In this document: positions 1-12,471 of the stretch, in pieces
How the letters are laid out: each line of letters opens with the position of its first letter
Position numbering within the stretch: the stretch's first letter is position 1
Source of the DNA: Mytilinidion resinicola
Taxonomy: Eukaryota > Ascomycota > Dothideomycetes > Mytilinidiales > Mytilinidiaceae
Assembly (NCBI RefSeq): GCF_010093595.1
Contig: NW_022985438.1
Span: 1,760,785 to 1,824,784 of the forward strand
Reading direction: 5' to 3'
Length of the DNA: 64,000 nucleotides
Made by a program: the position numbers and the translations under genes
Notes under the pieces: generated by a model
Database searches by the model: none
What the model saw: the letters and a program-made list of their open reading frames with translations, nothing else
Told to the model about the DNA's origin: nothing

Positions 1-700
1 TAAGAAACCAAAGCACATAAGCATCGGATTGGGTGCCCTAAGAGGAGGGGTATACAAGTTCTCTAATGCTTAAACATAACTAGCTATTCACCTATACATG
101 CAAGCCGCCTGGTATGTGTTCTGGTAAAGTATGCCGCCTTTACCGTTCTCCGTAGCTTCTCCTTCATCTGAATTCATACTCAACAGCCGTTACTCATCCA
201 AGGCGCACCATCCACCGCAGACATCAAGCCTCCTATCACCCCCAGAAGATACACTGAAGTAGACTCGCATAGAGAGTGCTCCGCCAACTTCCCGGCCCCC
301 ATCTCAGGAGTACCACGTATAAAGCAAGTCGCCAGCTTGGGCCAATCTCACACCTGACAAGCACCAGATTCTCAAATCTGAAAAGCACTAGATCTCGCCG
401 TCCAGACGCGTCTGACTTCTGATGCACTGTCAATGCCGTCGGCCGGGGCTTGTCAGCATCGGTGCCGGACCGAGTCTGAACTATTAGAACAAGCAAGACA
501 AAAAGCGTCCAGAAGCCAGGAAAAGAAGAGACAAAAATAAACATAGAACGAAAGATGGTCTTAAAGGAAGGCTCACAGAAGTAGCTGCAGAAACCAAGAC
601 AGTTGCCGACGCTATCGCCGTTGCCGCAGCTTGATCTAAAAAAAGAAGCATTGTATTAGCAGAAGAGAAGGAGAAAGTCAAGCTACACCCTATCTCCCCT
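1..700. other. 3' flank, no gene seen
   Basis: No reading frame here shows family resemblance or spliced structure. The short frames on the minus strand are hydrophobic or low-complexity and overlap one another. The right part probably carries the 3' UTR of the GH72 gene that ends at 701. Confidence 0.5.
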
Positions 701-2368
701 TCATAGCATCAACAAGCAGGTGAGAGCAACTGCTAGGAGGCCACCAGTATCCGCACTAAGCTTACCAGCAGCGCCCTTCTTGGTCGCGCTTGCTGATGGT
801 GCGGCTCCTGTTGACGTAGCGTTAGCACTGGTGGTCTCTCCGCCAGGCAAATTGCTGTCGTCATTGCCTAGAATCTTAATTGCCAGGCCCTTGACCTCGA
901 CGCCGTTGCTCCCGTAGATGGCCATTGGGACCGCTGTCTCTGTGACATCCACCAGCTTTCCGTTGTTGGGGTTCTTGATGCCATTCTTAATCAGGTCATC
1001 AACACCGTCTGGGGGACTCGGGATCGTGAAGTTCTGGGAGAAGCCCGAATCCGAAATCAGGCCTGAAGAGCATTCTGGGGCTTTCGCATTGGTGGCTGTG
1101 GGATCGGCTGACTGGAGGAGAGTAAGATTTAGCTTGTTGTAATGATCCTGGAGGTTGTCGTAGTCCTTCTTCAATGTAACAGTTGCATTCTCGTTGATAT
1201 TGACGAGACCATAGTCAGCCTCTTCCTCGCTATACTCATAGACAAGTCCTCCGCTGAGGGCTGTCATCTGCGGTCCGTATAATGCAGCGACCTCATTGAA
1301 GACTCGGGGTATGCCGAGCGGCTTGTTGCATCCATACTCAGAGAAGAAGATGGGGAGCGAGCTGTTCTGGAACATGGAGACGAGGTCGTTGTAACCTGCA
1401 GTCTGGAAAGTTGCTGCTGCTCCACACCAGGAATAAGAGTTGAGTCCAATGAAATCCGAGCGAGTCAAATCCGTTTTGCCGTCGATGTTGCATTGGAAAT
1501 AGTTGTAGGTGTCATTCAGAATGGGGCGCACATCCGCAGCGGAGTATCCCACGGGAATCGTTCGTGTGGCATGGGCGGCGATGTAATTCTTGAGGTCACG
1601 CTGGATAGCCTGATGAATGTGTTAGCTTACAATTTGGTTGCTTCAAGACTTGTGACCAGTGCTCACCCTGATGTACGGAGGATTCTCCTTGGACGAGGGG
1701 ATGTCGTTCATGACCTCATTGGCGGCGAAAAAAGCGAGGGTGTTGGGAAAGTTCTTGAAGGCCTCCACGATTCCAAATGTACGGGTAAGGTAATCGGCAT
1801 TGTAGGAGCCTGAAGGGTCTGAGCGGTCCAGAGACTCGCCTGCAAGCGGCGAATTGACATCCAGAATCATGTATATGCCGACGGCGTTGAAGATGCTGGC
1901 GCAGTCATCGTGGTTGGCAGACGGATCAATGTTGTAGACGCGGATGGTATTGACCTGTCGGCAGATTAGCAGCGAGCTCAGGCTTGTAGGAATGGAGAGC
2001 AGAACATACACCCAGTCGCTGGAGAAGCGCAGCATCTCGTAAACAGACGGTGCCGTTGGTGAGCGGGTCCTGGCCCGACTGAGGTTTGTATCCAGCTTGT
2101 CCGCCGGGTTGATAGCTGCGCAGGTCAGCAGTGGCACCAATTGAAGCCGGAACGAGGGCCTTACTCCACACCGATGATCATCAATCGCTTGCTCGTCTTG
2201 GAGTCGACAAAGTCCTGGCCTTGGATCTCGACGGTATGTACTGCATAGGCAATGCTGGCCAAAGAGACGAAGAGCACCACTACGGTGCGGAGGAGCTGCA
2301 ACATGATGATTAGAACAAACGGCTGGTATGGGTACTTGTGGAATTGTTGGAGGACTCACGGAGAGCAT
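701..2368 (-). CDS. GPI-anchored 1,3-beta-glucanosyltransferase (GAS/GEL, GH72)
   Basis: The protein elongates and branches cell-wall beta-1,3-glucan at the outer face of the plasma membrane. I assembled it from exons 2115-2165 onward with introns at 2164-2116, 2009-1955 and 1666-1610. It has a hydrophobic signal peptide (LLRTVVVLFVSLASIAYA), then GVDYQPGG and the strand VNTIRVYNID typical of GH72. The two catalytic glutamates are visible in AANEVMND (acid/base) and FFSEYGCN (nucleophile). Several N-glycosylation sequons are present. The C-terminus is a Ser/Ala-rich stretch followed by a hydrophobic tail (LLAVALTCLLML), as expected for a GPI signal. There is no cysteine-rich CBM43 (X8) module, so it is of the GEL1/GAS type lacking that domain. 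The start is ambiguous. An ATG at 2368 followed by a good 64-nt intron (2359-2296, GTGAGT...TTGCAG) gives MLS-LLRT, while an ATG at 2304 without that intron gives MLQLLRT. I prefer the spliced form. Confidence 0.93.
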
Positions 2369-3380
2369 GGCGGGCGCGAGATAAACACCAGCGGGCAGTC
2401 AATGGCTCGGGGCGCGCTTCCCTGCTTGAAGCACGCGGCGACTCGCGACGGCTCCTCGTGGTGCAAGCGTGGTGCAAGCGTGGTGCAAGCGGTTGGTGTC
2501 GAGGGGCAACAGCGGCACACTGTGGAATGCACTACGGGTGGGTGCAGGGCAACGCAATCGTGCTCTTCTGCAGCAGCGAGTGAGGGCGACAAGTGTCGAC
2601 GTAACGAGCGACGTGGGTGAACAGAAGGACAGCGTTCGGGCGGGTCGGGACGTGGTGATATCCACGGGTCCCTCAGTTGCTTAGTATATGGCGGCCAGCC
2701 GAGGACCAGGAGATTGCGCCCAAACGAGGGCGTCTCTCGTCACTAGACCCAGCAAACATGATACCCTTGTACAGCGACGTTGGAAGCCGTGCTTTGGAAG
2801 CCGCATAGGAGCCGCGCAGGACAGCGTTGGTGCCCCTAAGAGAGGGCTCTCGTCCCCAACTGCGATCCTGGACCCTCCAGCATCGTCACCTTGTCCAAAA
2901 TCCTCACGCATCCTACAAACAGACTGGCTAAAGTGCCCGCAGCCCATCCCGGACAGGAAGTCCACACGCCGGGCTTCGCTGCGCTATTGGTGGGATCCAG
3001 ACCTGGGCGCGGTTTCGGCATGTGGAGGATCCCTCCAATCCACGGTCACGTCCAGCAAAGGCATGCCGTGTTTCAGAAACCTCGCAGGTATATTGATGTG
3101 CACCGGGGCCTTCCTGACCACCAGCTTTTTGCTATCGTCGAACAATCGCACTCCAAGACGCTACCCCTTCCAACGATGAAATGCGCCTATCTTTGCTCCA
3201 CGCCACTGGACTACTGGCAATAGTCTGCTATGCTACAACACCAAAAGAGAGCGATCCCAACTATCCCATGCTCTTCTCCTGGCCACTGCGGCTCACCATC
3301 ACAAAGTGTTTGTGTAGTTCGCTAAGGCCAAGTTTAGCATGACGGCCTGCCCACTTTTTCGGCAACGGCGCGCTCTCCAC
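2369..3380. other. Intergenic region between GH72 and GEA genes
   Basis: This should hold the GH72 promoter and the 3' UTR of the ARF-GEF gene. It has several overlapping frames on both strands, including one of 163 codons at 2688-3179, but none resembles a known family or shows convincing splice structure. It contains the short tandem repeat listed separately at 2457. Confidence 0.5.
2457..2489. repeat. Three perfect 11-bp tandem copies (CGTGGTGCAAG)
   Basis: CGTGGTGCAAG occurs three times head to tail with no mismatch. It lies about 90 bp upstream of the GH72 start codon at 2368. A transcription-factor-binding role is possible but not shown; replication slippage would also explain it. Confidence 0.85.
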
Positions 3381-6300
3381 TCACTCCGCCGCCGCTTCCT
3401 CGTCTGCTGCCTCTGCCTCTGCGGGCTCTGCCGCCTCTGCCGGCTTCTCCTCCGCAACCGGTTTCTTTACTGCTGGCGGCGGTTTCTGCGCCTCCTCCGG
3501 GAAGAGCTCCGCGAAGAAGTTGGGCAAAAACCTGTTCAGACGCTTCCACGTCTCGTTCCACAACTCTTCATGCTCGGGCTTCTGGTCCGGCGGAGCCAGG
3601 AAACCACCGCTCGACATGACTAATAGAATATTCTTCAAGCTTTCCGAAACAGCCTCCTCCTATGCATCGTTAGCCATTGACTATACGCATCAAGAATGTT
3701 CCATGCTTACCAAACTGTCACCCTGCCCGCTGTTCATGAGCCTATCCATAATGGTAATGATCTTGATCCACAGATCGAGCATCCCATCCCAGTCTGACAG
3801 CATGACGAGATAGTGCAGGAACACTTTGCAGAGCAGCGTCGAAGCTCGGACTCTCGTCTCACTCATGCCTACTGGATCAGACTGGTAAATTTCCGGCTTC
3901 AGTAGCTGCGTGATGAGTGGGAAAAGGACTTCTCCAAAGATGTCCGTCCATTCCTTGTGATCTGGGGAGGCTAGCTCGTTAGACAGCAACGTTCGCTGTA
4001 GAGAAGCAAATGCCTGTTGTCGAATTTCTCGGCAAGGGTTGAGGCATTGCTTTGTGAGCGCCACCAGAATGGGCGACCAGTACGCAGTCCACGCTAAGTG
4101 TTGTTAGCAATCTGAAGAGCTTGCAAATAGTAGACAAATCTCTTACCTTCATTAGGTTCGAGATGTGACTGTATAATGAAATTAGGAACCCGGCTTGACA
4201 TTTGGTAGATAATGCTCATCGACTGAGTGCCACGAATCACTGCTTCATTCGTTCTGCGATTAATTAGCAAAGAACGTCTCGATTCTATGTTGATACATAC
4301 TCGGGCTTCTTTGGCTTAGCTGGCTTGCCTCTTCTCGCGTTTTGGTCTCGCCGCTGTTCTTGCTGAGCGCCAACTTGGCCATCAGTTGCGAACTCGTTGA
4401 GCAAAGTAATTACAGCCTCATAATTATCCGCCGTGATTCCCGGGTGGGTGGAATTTGCCAATTCTTCAACGATCTGGAACACGTCCCCAGCTGCCTCAGG
4501 GACCGAGCGTAACGTGTTGAGGATGGACCAGAAGTCTGGCGAGTTCGCCATCTCGCTGCGCAGACCAGTTGGACCTTTGATACAATCTGCAAGGCCTTTA
4601 AGTAACGGCTGAGCGCACTTCTTCAAAAGCTGCGGGTCAAAGCTTGAGAAGGTATGAAGTACCACAGGAGCCCGGATGAAATCAAAGTCCTAGCGCTAAT
4701 TAGTATCATCACGAGACAGAGGAGGTATCGGACAAGAACCTACATTGCTTGCCTTTAGCAGACTCAAAAGATAGTAAACAGATCTTGCTGTCACCACGGA
4801 GTGCAATTTAGCCGCATCTCTTATGACGCTCTCTAAAGCATCCGTAACATCTTTCGCCAACTCGCGGACAGTCTCTTCGTCTCGCAACGCCAGCACGGTG
4901 GCCAGTTCGAGCACGAATACAAGGCTGGGATCGTACACTGGCTGGTTGAACTTGTTCTTGTTTCCGTTCTGCCTTGGGTTCGTAGTCGGCGGGATATCTG
5001 ACTTCACAACGATTACTCGAGGTGAGCCATCCTCTGGGATTTGCTCCAGGAGAGAGATAAGTAAAGACTTGAGTGACTCAATCGGAAGCTGGCTGATATT
5101 GGAGAGTATGTCCTCGAAATGACATTCTTTGACAGTATCAACGGTGCAAAGCGTGTACTCTATTTCCTGATCGGACGGCTCTGGAGGTTCGTCGTTTGCG
5201 AAGCTTGACACGTACGACGTCAATGCTGAGAAGATGCCAGTATCGGCTGGCCGTTCGGCGCGATCGATGATTTGTGCAGGACTTTGTAGAGGGATAGGCG
5301 GTAAGGCAAGTGTCTTTTGGAAAGACAAGAAATACGGGGGTATCAATGAATTGACGAAAAGATTCAACATTATGTGGATTAGCTTTCTCTGTCAGCTCAT
5401 ATATCGCGACATGTAGTGTGGCTTGACTTACTCGATCCCAGCCGTCTCGAATTGATGCTTCGTTTCCTTTGATGACCTGGAAGAGGACGACGGTGGCAAG
5501 TTGTGCTCTTCCATCACGGCCAAATTTGACGGCTGTCTCACTGACCATGACGCTCTTCTTGTCAACCTGAACCTCGGTGTTCAAGGAAGTGTTGGGAGGC
5601 ACTTCAGGGGCCAGTGTGCTGATGTAGGACAAGCAAGAAATGATACGGTCCAGGGCGTCGCTTAGGCCATATTTCGCAGCGATTTGAGCGCATTGGTCAA
5701 ATCCAGTAACGACGCGAGAGAACACAGCATCATCTGTTGCCGACATGAAGACATACGAGAGGGTCGCCACAATAGGCTTCCATGTTGCAGCAAACATATC
5801 TGCATCATATATGTTAGTTTCGCATATGACCAGATCTGTAGCAGAGTGAATCTTGAGTAGTAGCTCTTTCCAGGCGTACTCATACGCATGCCGATTGTCG
5901 TGCTCCTCAGGAAGGATAATTTCACGGGTCTTTATCGAGTCGTAGATGTCCTGAAGGTATTCCGGATCAAAGTCTTTCCCGCCATTGACTCCCCTGAGAT
6001 TCTTTGAAAAATCTAGAATGGACATCCGGGCCTGCTTCATATTGGGGTTATGCTGATCGGTGTTCAGCATGATAATTGCGTACGTCAGCACAAAGATTGC
6101 GTCTTTGTCTGCAATTCCTTCTGGCATCGTTTTGGCACAATACTGCTCAGAAAACTCCGTAACGATTCTCGCAATCAGTGCTGACTCGCCAGGAAGACGA
6201 AACGAATTCAAAAGCTGCCTCAGAGCTTCATCTGCTCTCTGGCCAGTGAAGTCGAAAAGATCGATGAAAGCACTGAGTATTGCTTCGTTTGACTTCTTCG

Positions 6301-8493
6301 AAATGTATTCTCCCAACACCCTCTTATCCACGCGAGCGGTGCCTTTGACAAACTCGGCTATGCAACGGGGATCGTTTGGATCTTTGATGATGCCCTGGGA
6401 CGTAAGGAATGCGATTCCGGCCTTTGGGTTCTCGTTGAACTTAGTTGCTCCACGGATGATGATCTTCTTGCGTGCTCTTTCTTCCCGCAGATGGGCGGGA
6501 TCAGGATACCCTTCGGATTCAGGCTTGTCTTCCAATCGGTCTGCGATGGACTGGACGTACCCAAGAAGAGCGTCCAGGCATAATGGAGGAACATTTACTG
6601 TGCTCCAAGTTGCAGAATCGGGAAAGGCGTTCCTCGACAGAAGCCCCACGATATCCATACATAGGTCGCTACGATCTGTTTCGCAATCGTAATTGACAAA
6701 TAGCTCGACCATGAACGAAGGGATGCGGACTAAGGCTCCCAAGTTTTCCACCATTGCCTCTCTTGCGTCCGGTTTCCTGGAGCCTCCTTCTAGGCCTAAT
6801 CGCTGTCGGTCCTTCACTGGGACAGGGGTCGACCGGCCGCTGGTGCTGGCTAGAGAGGGAGGAGGCTTTACTAGACTCGGAGCTTGCGGGACACCTTCGT
6901 ATAATGATGGCTCTATGCCAGGTTCCAAAGGTATCTCTACTCGAGGAAACAGGCAAGTAATCAGGTAGGATAGATACAACTCTTGCTGTAGCTTCAGGAC
7001 GCCTCTGCAGGTTGCTACTAACGTTCCGGCCACGCGAAGGGATTCGTTCAAGATAGCCATGTTCTCTGACCGTACCAGCTGGAAAAGATGTCGGCACATG
7101 GTATCTTTTGCTAGGTTGGCCAAACTCGGGTGGTTTGCGATTGAAGGCCCAGCTACCTCGAGTGCTACGTCCACTATCCGCAGGGCCATTACTCTCATTG
7201 TGTCGGTGTGCTGTCGATCGTGTGGATCCAGTAGGTTGACAAGTACTCGGAAAAGCTCCCTTATCGAGGGCAGCGAATATGGCTTGATCTCCACAGGCTT
7301 GTCCTCCTCTACTGCAGCGGTTGTTGTCAAATCCAGGGTACTACCACTGACGTCGACGATCGAATCGTCGCCCTCTTGTGGGCCCTTTTCCAGACTATTC
7401 GACTGCCGACCTTCCTCTGAGTTTGGCGCGGGAACTGCGAGGCTGGTCCCGTTCACAGAAGGCTCCATTCTGACAGCATCCATGTCGTCCTTCGTATCTT
7501 CCTCCAGCGCTCCAGGCTCCTCTCCGGCCTCGACTTCCAAATGTTTGAGTCTTTCGAATATCACCTGGCACATCGAGACCATCGATATTTCTGCAGACCT
7601 CCGGAGAAGCTCTGAGAGCCTGGCCTGGCAACACATGCTCAATCCACATTCCATCATGCCGCAGATGCTTTCGTCACCGAGTATGGCACCCCCTGGTCCA
7701 GATATCATGCCCTCCATGAGCTTCAATATCCTGAGGAGAACTATCTCGTCCGCGGCAGAATCGCTGGCTTCGAATCGGCAATGTGTAATTGCAGAAGCAA
7801 GCAGCTGCATAGCTTCTGAGAGTCGCGGCGAGTCTCGACTTATAATGTTGTATGAGAGGAATTTAGTAATTGCAATAAGTGCAAGCGATGTGATAGGTGC
7901 TGAAGTCGAGGAAGAGCGGATGACCTGTAGGAAAGGGTGGAGGAGGGAGGGGGTATCAAATGTTCGAATATCTACACATTATTAGCATTATGAAGTAAAT
8001 TGGCTCCAAAAAAGACGTGTATACCTTTACAGCCTTTGAGGTCATTCCTTAGACGCGCAAAAGCAGACATCAAAGGATTGTCCTGCATGCTCTTGCCCTT
8101 CTTTCCCCTTAAGCCCCATCGACTGGCCACAGCATCTTCTTGCTCGGAAGGGCTGACGATACCCTGACCCGACCTCTCCCGTCTATGAACGGCTGGCGCC
8201 TTGTTCGAGCTCCCTCCAAGTATTGCAGATACGGAGGAATGCGCCCAGCGGGTGTGCTTCCGCATCGCGGAGGTGACTGTAATACATTCTGTGACGACGA
8301 GAGCCACTGGATTTACAGCGACTGAAATCGGAGGTGGTCTTTCGAAAGACATGATTGAATGCTCTAAGGCGGATACAGAGCCGTCCTGTCCACTGGTGTT
8401 GGCCATGCTGGAAGCTTCACTTCTCGGCGGAGGTAGATGTAAGAAAGGATCCAGGGCGGCGGTGACTAAGGATTTCGTGGGGAACGTTTGCAT
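3381..8493 (-). CDS. GEA2: Sec7-domain ARF guanine-nucleotide exchange factor (Gea1/Gea2, GBF1 family)
   Basis: This large GEF activates ARF1 at the early Golgi and drives COPI coat assembly. The N-terminal exon ends at 8025 (intron 8024-7972), and a long exon runs from 7971 to about 5434. Further exons lie at about 5400-4745, 4690-4300, 4257-4147, 4094-3710 and 3660-3381. The N-terminal DCB region contains ECITVTSAMRKHTRWAHSSV and the central part contains the HUS region. The Sec7 domain spans about 6450-5880, with the exchange loop FRLPGESALI, whose glutamate is the catalytic finger, and ALIMLNTDQHNPNMK-like helix residues (here AIIMLNTDQHNPN). FRLPGES is the GBF1/Gea version of that loop. 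The tail ends in FLPNFFAELFPEE followed by an Ala/Glu/Pro-rich stretch. The product is roughly 1,600 residues, normal for the family. The start could be the ATG at 8493 or the in-frame one at 8406 (MANTSGQ). Confidence 0.93.
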
Positions 8494-9102
8494 TTAAGGA
8501 CGCCGGCGACCATGACTGTGCAAGGACAACATATTCGTGGCAAGTTGAGCGGAAAGGGACTGCTGATTGGGCCGAAGGCGCGTTCGAGAGGTGCCTGGGA
8601 GGAAGGGGAAGTGCTCCAGTGATATGCCAAGACCAATCCGCGCGAAGCATTTAAGGCCACCTAGATGCTTTCTGTTGTGAGGATGCTTGAAAAAGACACT
8701 AAAACACGTTTAGATTCATAGTTTCACGTAAATATCAGAGAAGCAGTTTCGGGTCATGTGTGGGTTTACTATTGTTACAACACGCATCTCGTCCTTTCAA
8801 CAAACGCCGTAGATGCAGGGGAAGTCTATATACAGGGTCCAACCCCCAATTGCCGGGCCTCAACTCCTTGAAAATCGCAAGTAGAAATAGAATTGAAGCT
8901 GATATGCATCGCATACGTTTGTGATACCGGCTCGTACTCGGAGGGGACTAGCCCGACGTGTGATCATCAGAATCCAATGAACAGCGCCCGTGAAGCTCTT
9001 AGAGCTTTACCAAGTAATTGAAGAAAAGTGAGCGATTAACGCTAAAGGCGCTTGCAATAAGCTCTGCAGTTGAATGTAATGTGTATGGCCGTACAATCGT
9101 TA
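8494..9102. other. Intergenic region upstream of GEA
   Basis: No convincing gene. The region should contain the GEA promoter and the 3' UTR of the ANP1 gene. Confidence 0.5.
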
Positions 9103-10868
9103 TCACGACTCCGGCGCCGCATCTTTCTTCCCTATTACTGGGATTTCATCAAAAGGGTCGACGATTTTCGCTTTGATTTCTTTGGTCTTTTCCGTCTTTC
9201 TATACCATGTGTTAGTCTTGGTTCAAGGGAAGGATCAGCATATCCACGTACGCTTCATCCGCTGGCTCCTTTTCCGACAGCTTTTCCTGGTGCTTCTCTG
9301 TATGCTCATCTACTTTCTTCTCCGCCTCATTCGCTGGCTCTTCTTCCGCCTTCTTCGCTGGGTTCTTCTCCGCCTGCTCCTCGGGCTTCTTCTCTGCCTG
9401 CTTTTCTGTAGGCTGCTCCGGCTTCTTCTCAGGCTTCTTCTCTGATTCCTCACCACTGACCTCCTTGACAATTTCCTGCTTCGCCATATCACGAATATTG
9501 GTCTTATCATCATCCCACTGGCCGCTCGGATTCTCAAACTGATCATGTATCTTATCAAGTCGCTCCTTCTTGGCTTTCTCTTCCGCCTCCTTGGCTTTAC
9601 GTTCGTTCTCCATCTCTTCCATGTGTCGCCTATCATCGACACTAGGCTCGTAAAGATGCCAAATGGTGTAATGCGGCAGACCGACTACTGAGAACTTCAT
9701 GCGTTTGGCCATCTAGAAATCAAATTAGCTGAAGATGCCCATTTTTAATGAAAGTTGATGTTACCTTGCCGAAGCCCTCTGTTTCAGCATGCTTCTCGAA
9801 GCTGAAAGCTGGGAAATGGACACCGGAGCGGAAGACCTTGGCCTTTGCCAAGATACTGACTCCACCAACTCCGTCGATCTCCATCTCCATATCTGGATCA
9901 CCATAAGGATCTCGCAGGTAAGCCAGATGCGGCCGCCATGTGGCATATTCGGCGTATCCCTCGACAATGACTGCATCCTCGTCTAGTGTTTCCGCGAGAG
10001 CAAGAGCAGTTTCGGACTCTTGCCATGAATTCAGGTCGTACGGTTGTTCGCCTCCGAGCCAATCAGGTAGTGGTCTCCATACATCTGCAAGTATCATAAG
10101 CTCGTGATGTGACTAGTTGTATCATGTAGACTTACTGGGGACAATAACATCCTTGTTGTGCCTCATCAAGTCTTCCAGAATAGTGAACGGAGCAGTTTCC
10201 ACGTCCACGTCTCTCCAGTACACCCAACTGTGTGTTGGCCGCAAGGCTGCGCTTAGAAGCCAATTGCGGGCTTGTGCCATAGACTTCCGTCGCCCGGCTT
10301 GTGCCGCGAAACCGTGTCGACTCTCCACATCCTGATTCACTTTTTGACCAAAGTCCTTGTTCAGGATGGAGATTTCCCCGAATTGCTGTTTAGGGTCTTC
10401 GTTCTTCTGTACATCTACTAGGAGATCATTCAGAAGTTGTAGTGTATTGTCCTTGGAATCGCCCACGAGGAATGCTAGATCAATCAAATTGTGAGGGTAT
10501 GTCAGGTTCCTGAGGTGACTAAAGAACATGGGAAGATGTGGCGCCGCGTCTCGTAGAGGGGCGCAAAGCAGTATCCTCTCCTCCCTCTCCCAGCCTCTTG
10601 CTGTCCCCTGTACATTGTTTAAATCATAGTATCGGACTGTTTCAAGCTGGAAGTCCTCGGAGCCGGCGAGAAGACCGAAGGATAGGACGGGTATTGCACC
10701 CGTGATGAGTGAAGGGAAAACAAAGTAGAGGATGACTAGTACAGCGGTGGCCGCGCCTATCGCTTTGATAATATTGCTCCGGCGCCTCCGCGTGGAGGCA
10801 TGGGATCGAGGCTGAAATCTATCACTAAAGATATTAGCTTCAACTTCAGATGTGCTGAAGGGCAGCAT
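9103..10868 (-). CDS. ANP1: Golgi alpha-1,6-mannosyltransferase subunit, ANP1/MNN9/VAN1 family
   Basis: This is a type II Golgi membrane protein of the mannan polymerase II complex, which extends the N-glycan outer chain. A short cytosolic N-terminus is followed by a membrane anchor at about residues 36-55 (AIGAATAVLVILYFVFPSLI). The catalytic domain has ERILLCAPLRDAAPHLPMFF, the nucleotide-sugar/metal motif YWRDVDVETAPF, and then VWRPLPDWLGGEQPYDLNSW and GLPHYTIWHLYEPS. Introns lie at about 10132-10096 and 9778-9717, with a last one at 9251-9200. That last intron joins the Lys/Glu-rich tail to a short final exon ending IGKKDAAPES. After the catalytic domain there is a roughly 150-residue charged tail rich in EKKPE repeats. 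The ATG at 10868 sits just before the transmembrane anchor, as in homologues. Confidence 0.92.
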
Positions 10869-12471
10869 GTTTATTGGTGGAGTCGCAGCGACGCGCTCGC
10901 AGATGGAGGTGAAAGAAGCAGGGCGTACTTGTGGGGTTGGATTTCAAAGGTACCGCTGCCACCCATCGGAAGTGCGGTATGCCCATTCGGGTAGGCATGT
11001 CTATGCATCTTTCCTCTGGGTGATGCATGTAATGGCAGCATCCAGCAGAGAGAGAGGAGATGTCACCAGAACGAGCCCCGTCTCCTTCACCCGCCAACTC
11101 GTAGCAATGAAGCGGGCGTTGCGCGGGCGTCGTTAGCAGTCGAGGCGGCGGTAGGCGGGAGTCGCAATGGTATCGTAGCCAGCGTGCGGCGTGGAGAAGA
11201 AAAATACGCTCTCGGATTCGTTTGGGGGTCAGGGTTTCTGAGGGCGCGAGCTTCGAAGATATCCAGCCTGTGACAATTTCGCTAGCAGCCACAACGGGTA
11301 ACGGGGCAGACGATGGGTGATGAGATAGCCACACGGCGATGCGGCTAGGGAGGATTCAGGAATAGGGGCAGTTGAGCTTTGCGCGCAGGAGAGTCAGCTC
11401 AGCGGCGTCGGAAATGTTGCCAAGTGTCCGCTGTTAGTTGAAACATACGCCGGCGATCTTCCTCCGCACCCGTGGCCCCATGAACCTCGCGGCAGAGGCA
11501 GCTGGCTGGCACGCAGAGTCGGTCGCTGGGCCCCGTTGTGCACCCCAGGCCCAATTTCAGAAGGCCACTCCGCGTTGCACCACCAGGGAAGCCGGATACG
11601 GGCGCTGTTAGCAAGGGCGGCGAAAGACAGCTATCGCCATGTGCGCAGGGGTTCAGTATTTGCGGCATGGCTCGATGTGCTTAGCGCGGTGAGAGGAATG
11701 ATAGTCGAATCTTCACATCGTGTTGTGTCATTATTGCCTCTTATGTTCTACATCATATTATTCCATACATTAACGCGTCTATTGACAGGCCTATGGGTCT
11801 TTGCGAAGGACAAGCGCAACGTCCTGCCCTTGCTCCTTCGACCGCCTCCCGCCAGGGATTGTCGTCGCAGTTTCATCCGTCCTTTGCGTTGGGAGTGACT
11901 CTGTCTGGCGGCCATGGGACAAAGCGAACGCGGACGGGTGCGAATGGGAGACAGAGAGACGTAGTACGGCATCACATAAGCCTGGTCGGCTGAAAGAGGT
12001 CACTGTTGCCCGGTTCCACACGATATAAATTGACATTCAATAATATATCGATGTTGATCCACCTCTTGCTCGCCTGTGGATCCTTGTGTAACACGAGGCT
12101 AGCACGTCCTTTCTCGAATCTCAGATCATACGATTAAACCGATGACTGACTATAGATGACGTATCTGTTTCGGCATGGACGTGGAGAAAGCAGACTCTGT
12201 AATCAAATCAGTATTGTGCGTGAAAAGCTTGATCGTGACAGTGAATGCCGTGAACAATGCTCAGAAAAGCCGGTTTTAGTCATGCCCGCCGCCGGCTGAA
12301 GGTCTGCACAGCCCCAAGACGGAACCGTACAGCCCCCAACTCGAAGACCGCAATTACATCCAGAAGAACAGCAATCGAACAGAGATGTCTTCCGTAAAAC
12401 TCCACAACTCGTCCTTCCAGCCGAAGCTAGTAGAGTGCGGGAGGGCGGCCTGGCGGGGAGGGCATCATTGA
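10869..12471. other. Long intergenic region, no gene identified
   Basis: 1.6 kb between the ANP1 start and the small plus-strand gene. Short overlapping frames occur on both strands without family resemblance. It presumably holds the ANP1 promoter and part of the promoter of the next gene. Confidence 0.45.

Noticed and set aside
2688..3179. 163-codon plus-strand frame
   Set aside because: No family resemblance; overlaps other open frames on both strands and lacks intron or promoter support.
6060..6692. 210-codon plus-strand frame
   Set aside because: Antisense to the Sec7 domain of GEA.
7059..7985. 308-codon plus-strand frame
   Set aside because: Antisense shadow of the strongly supported GEA coding exon.
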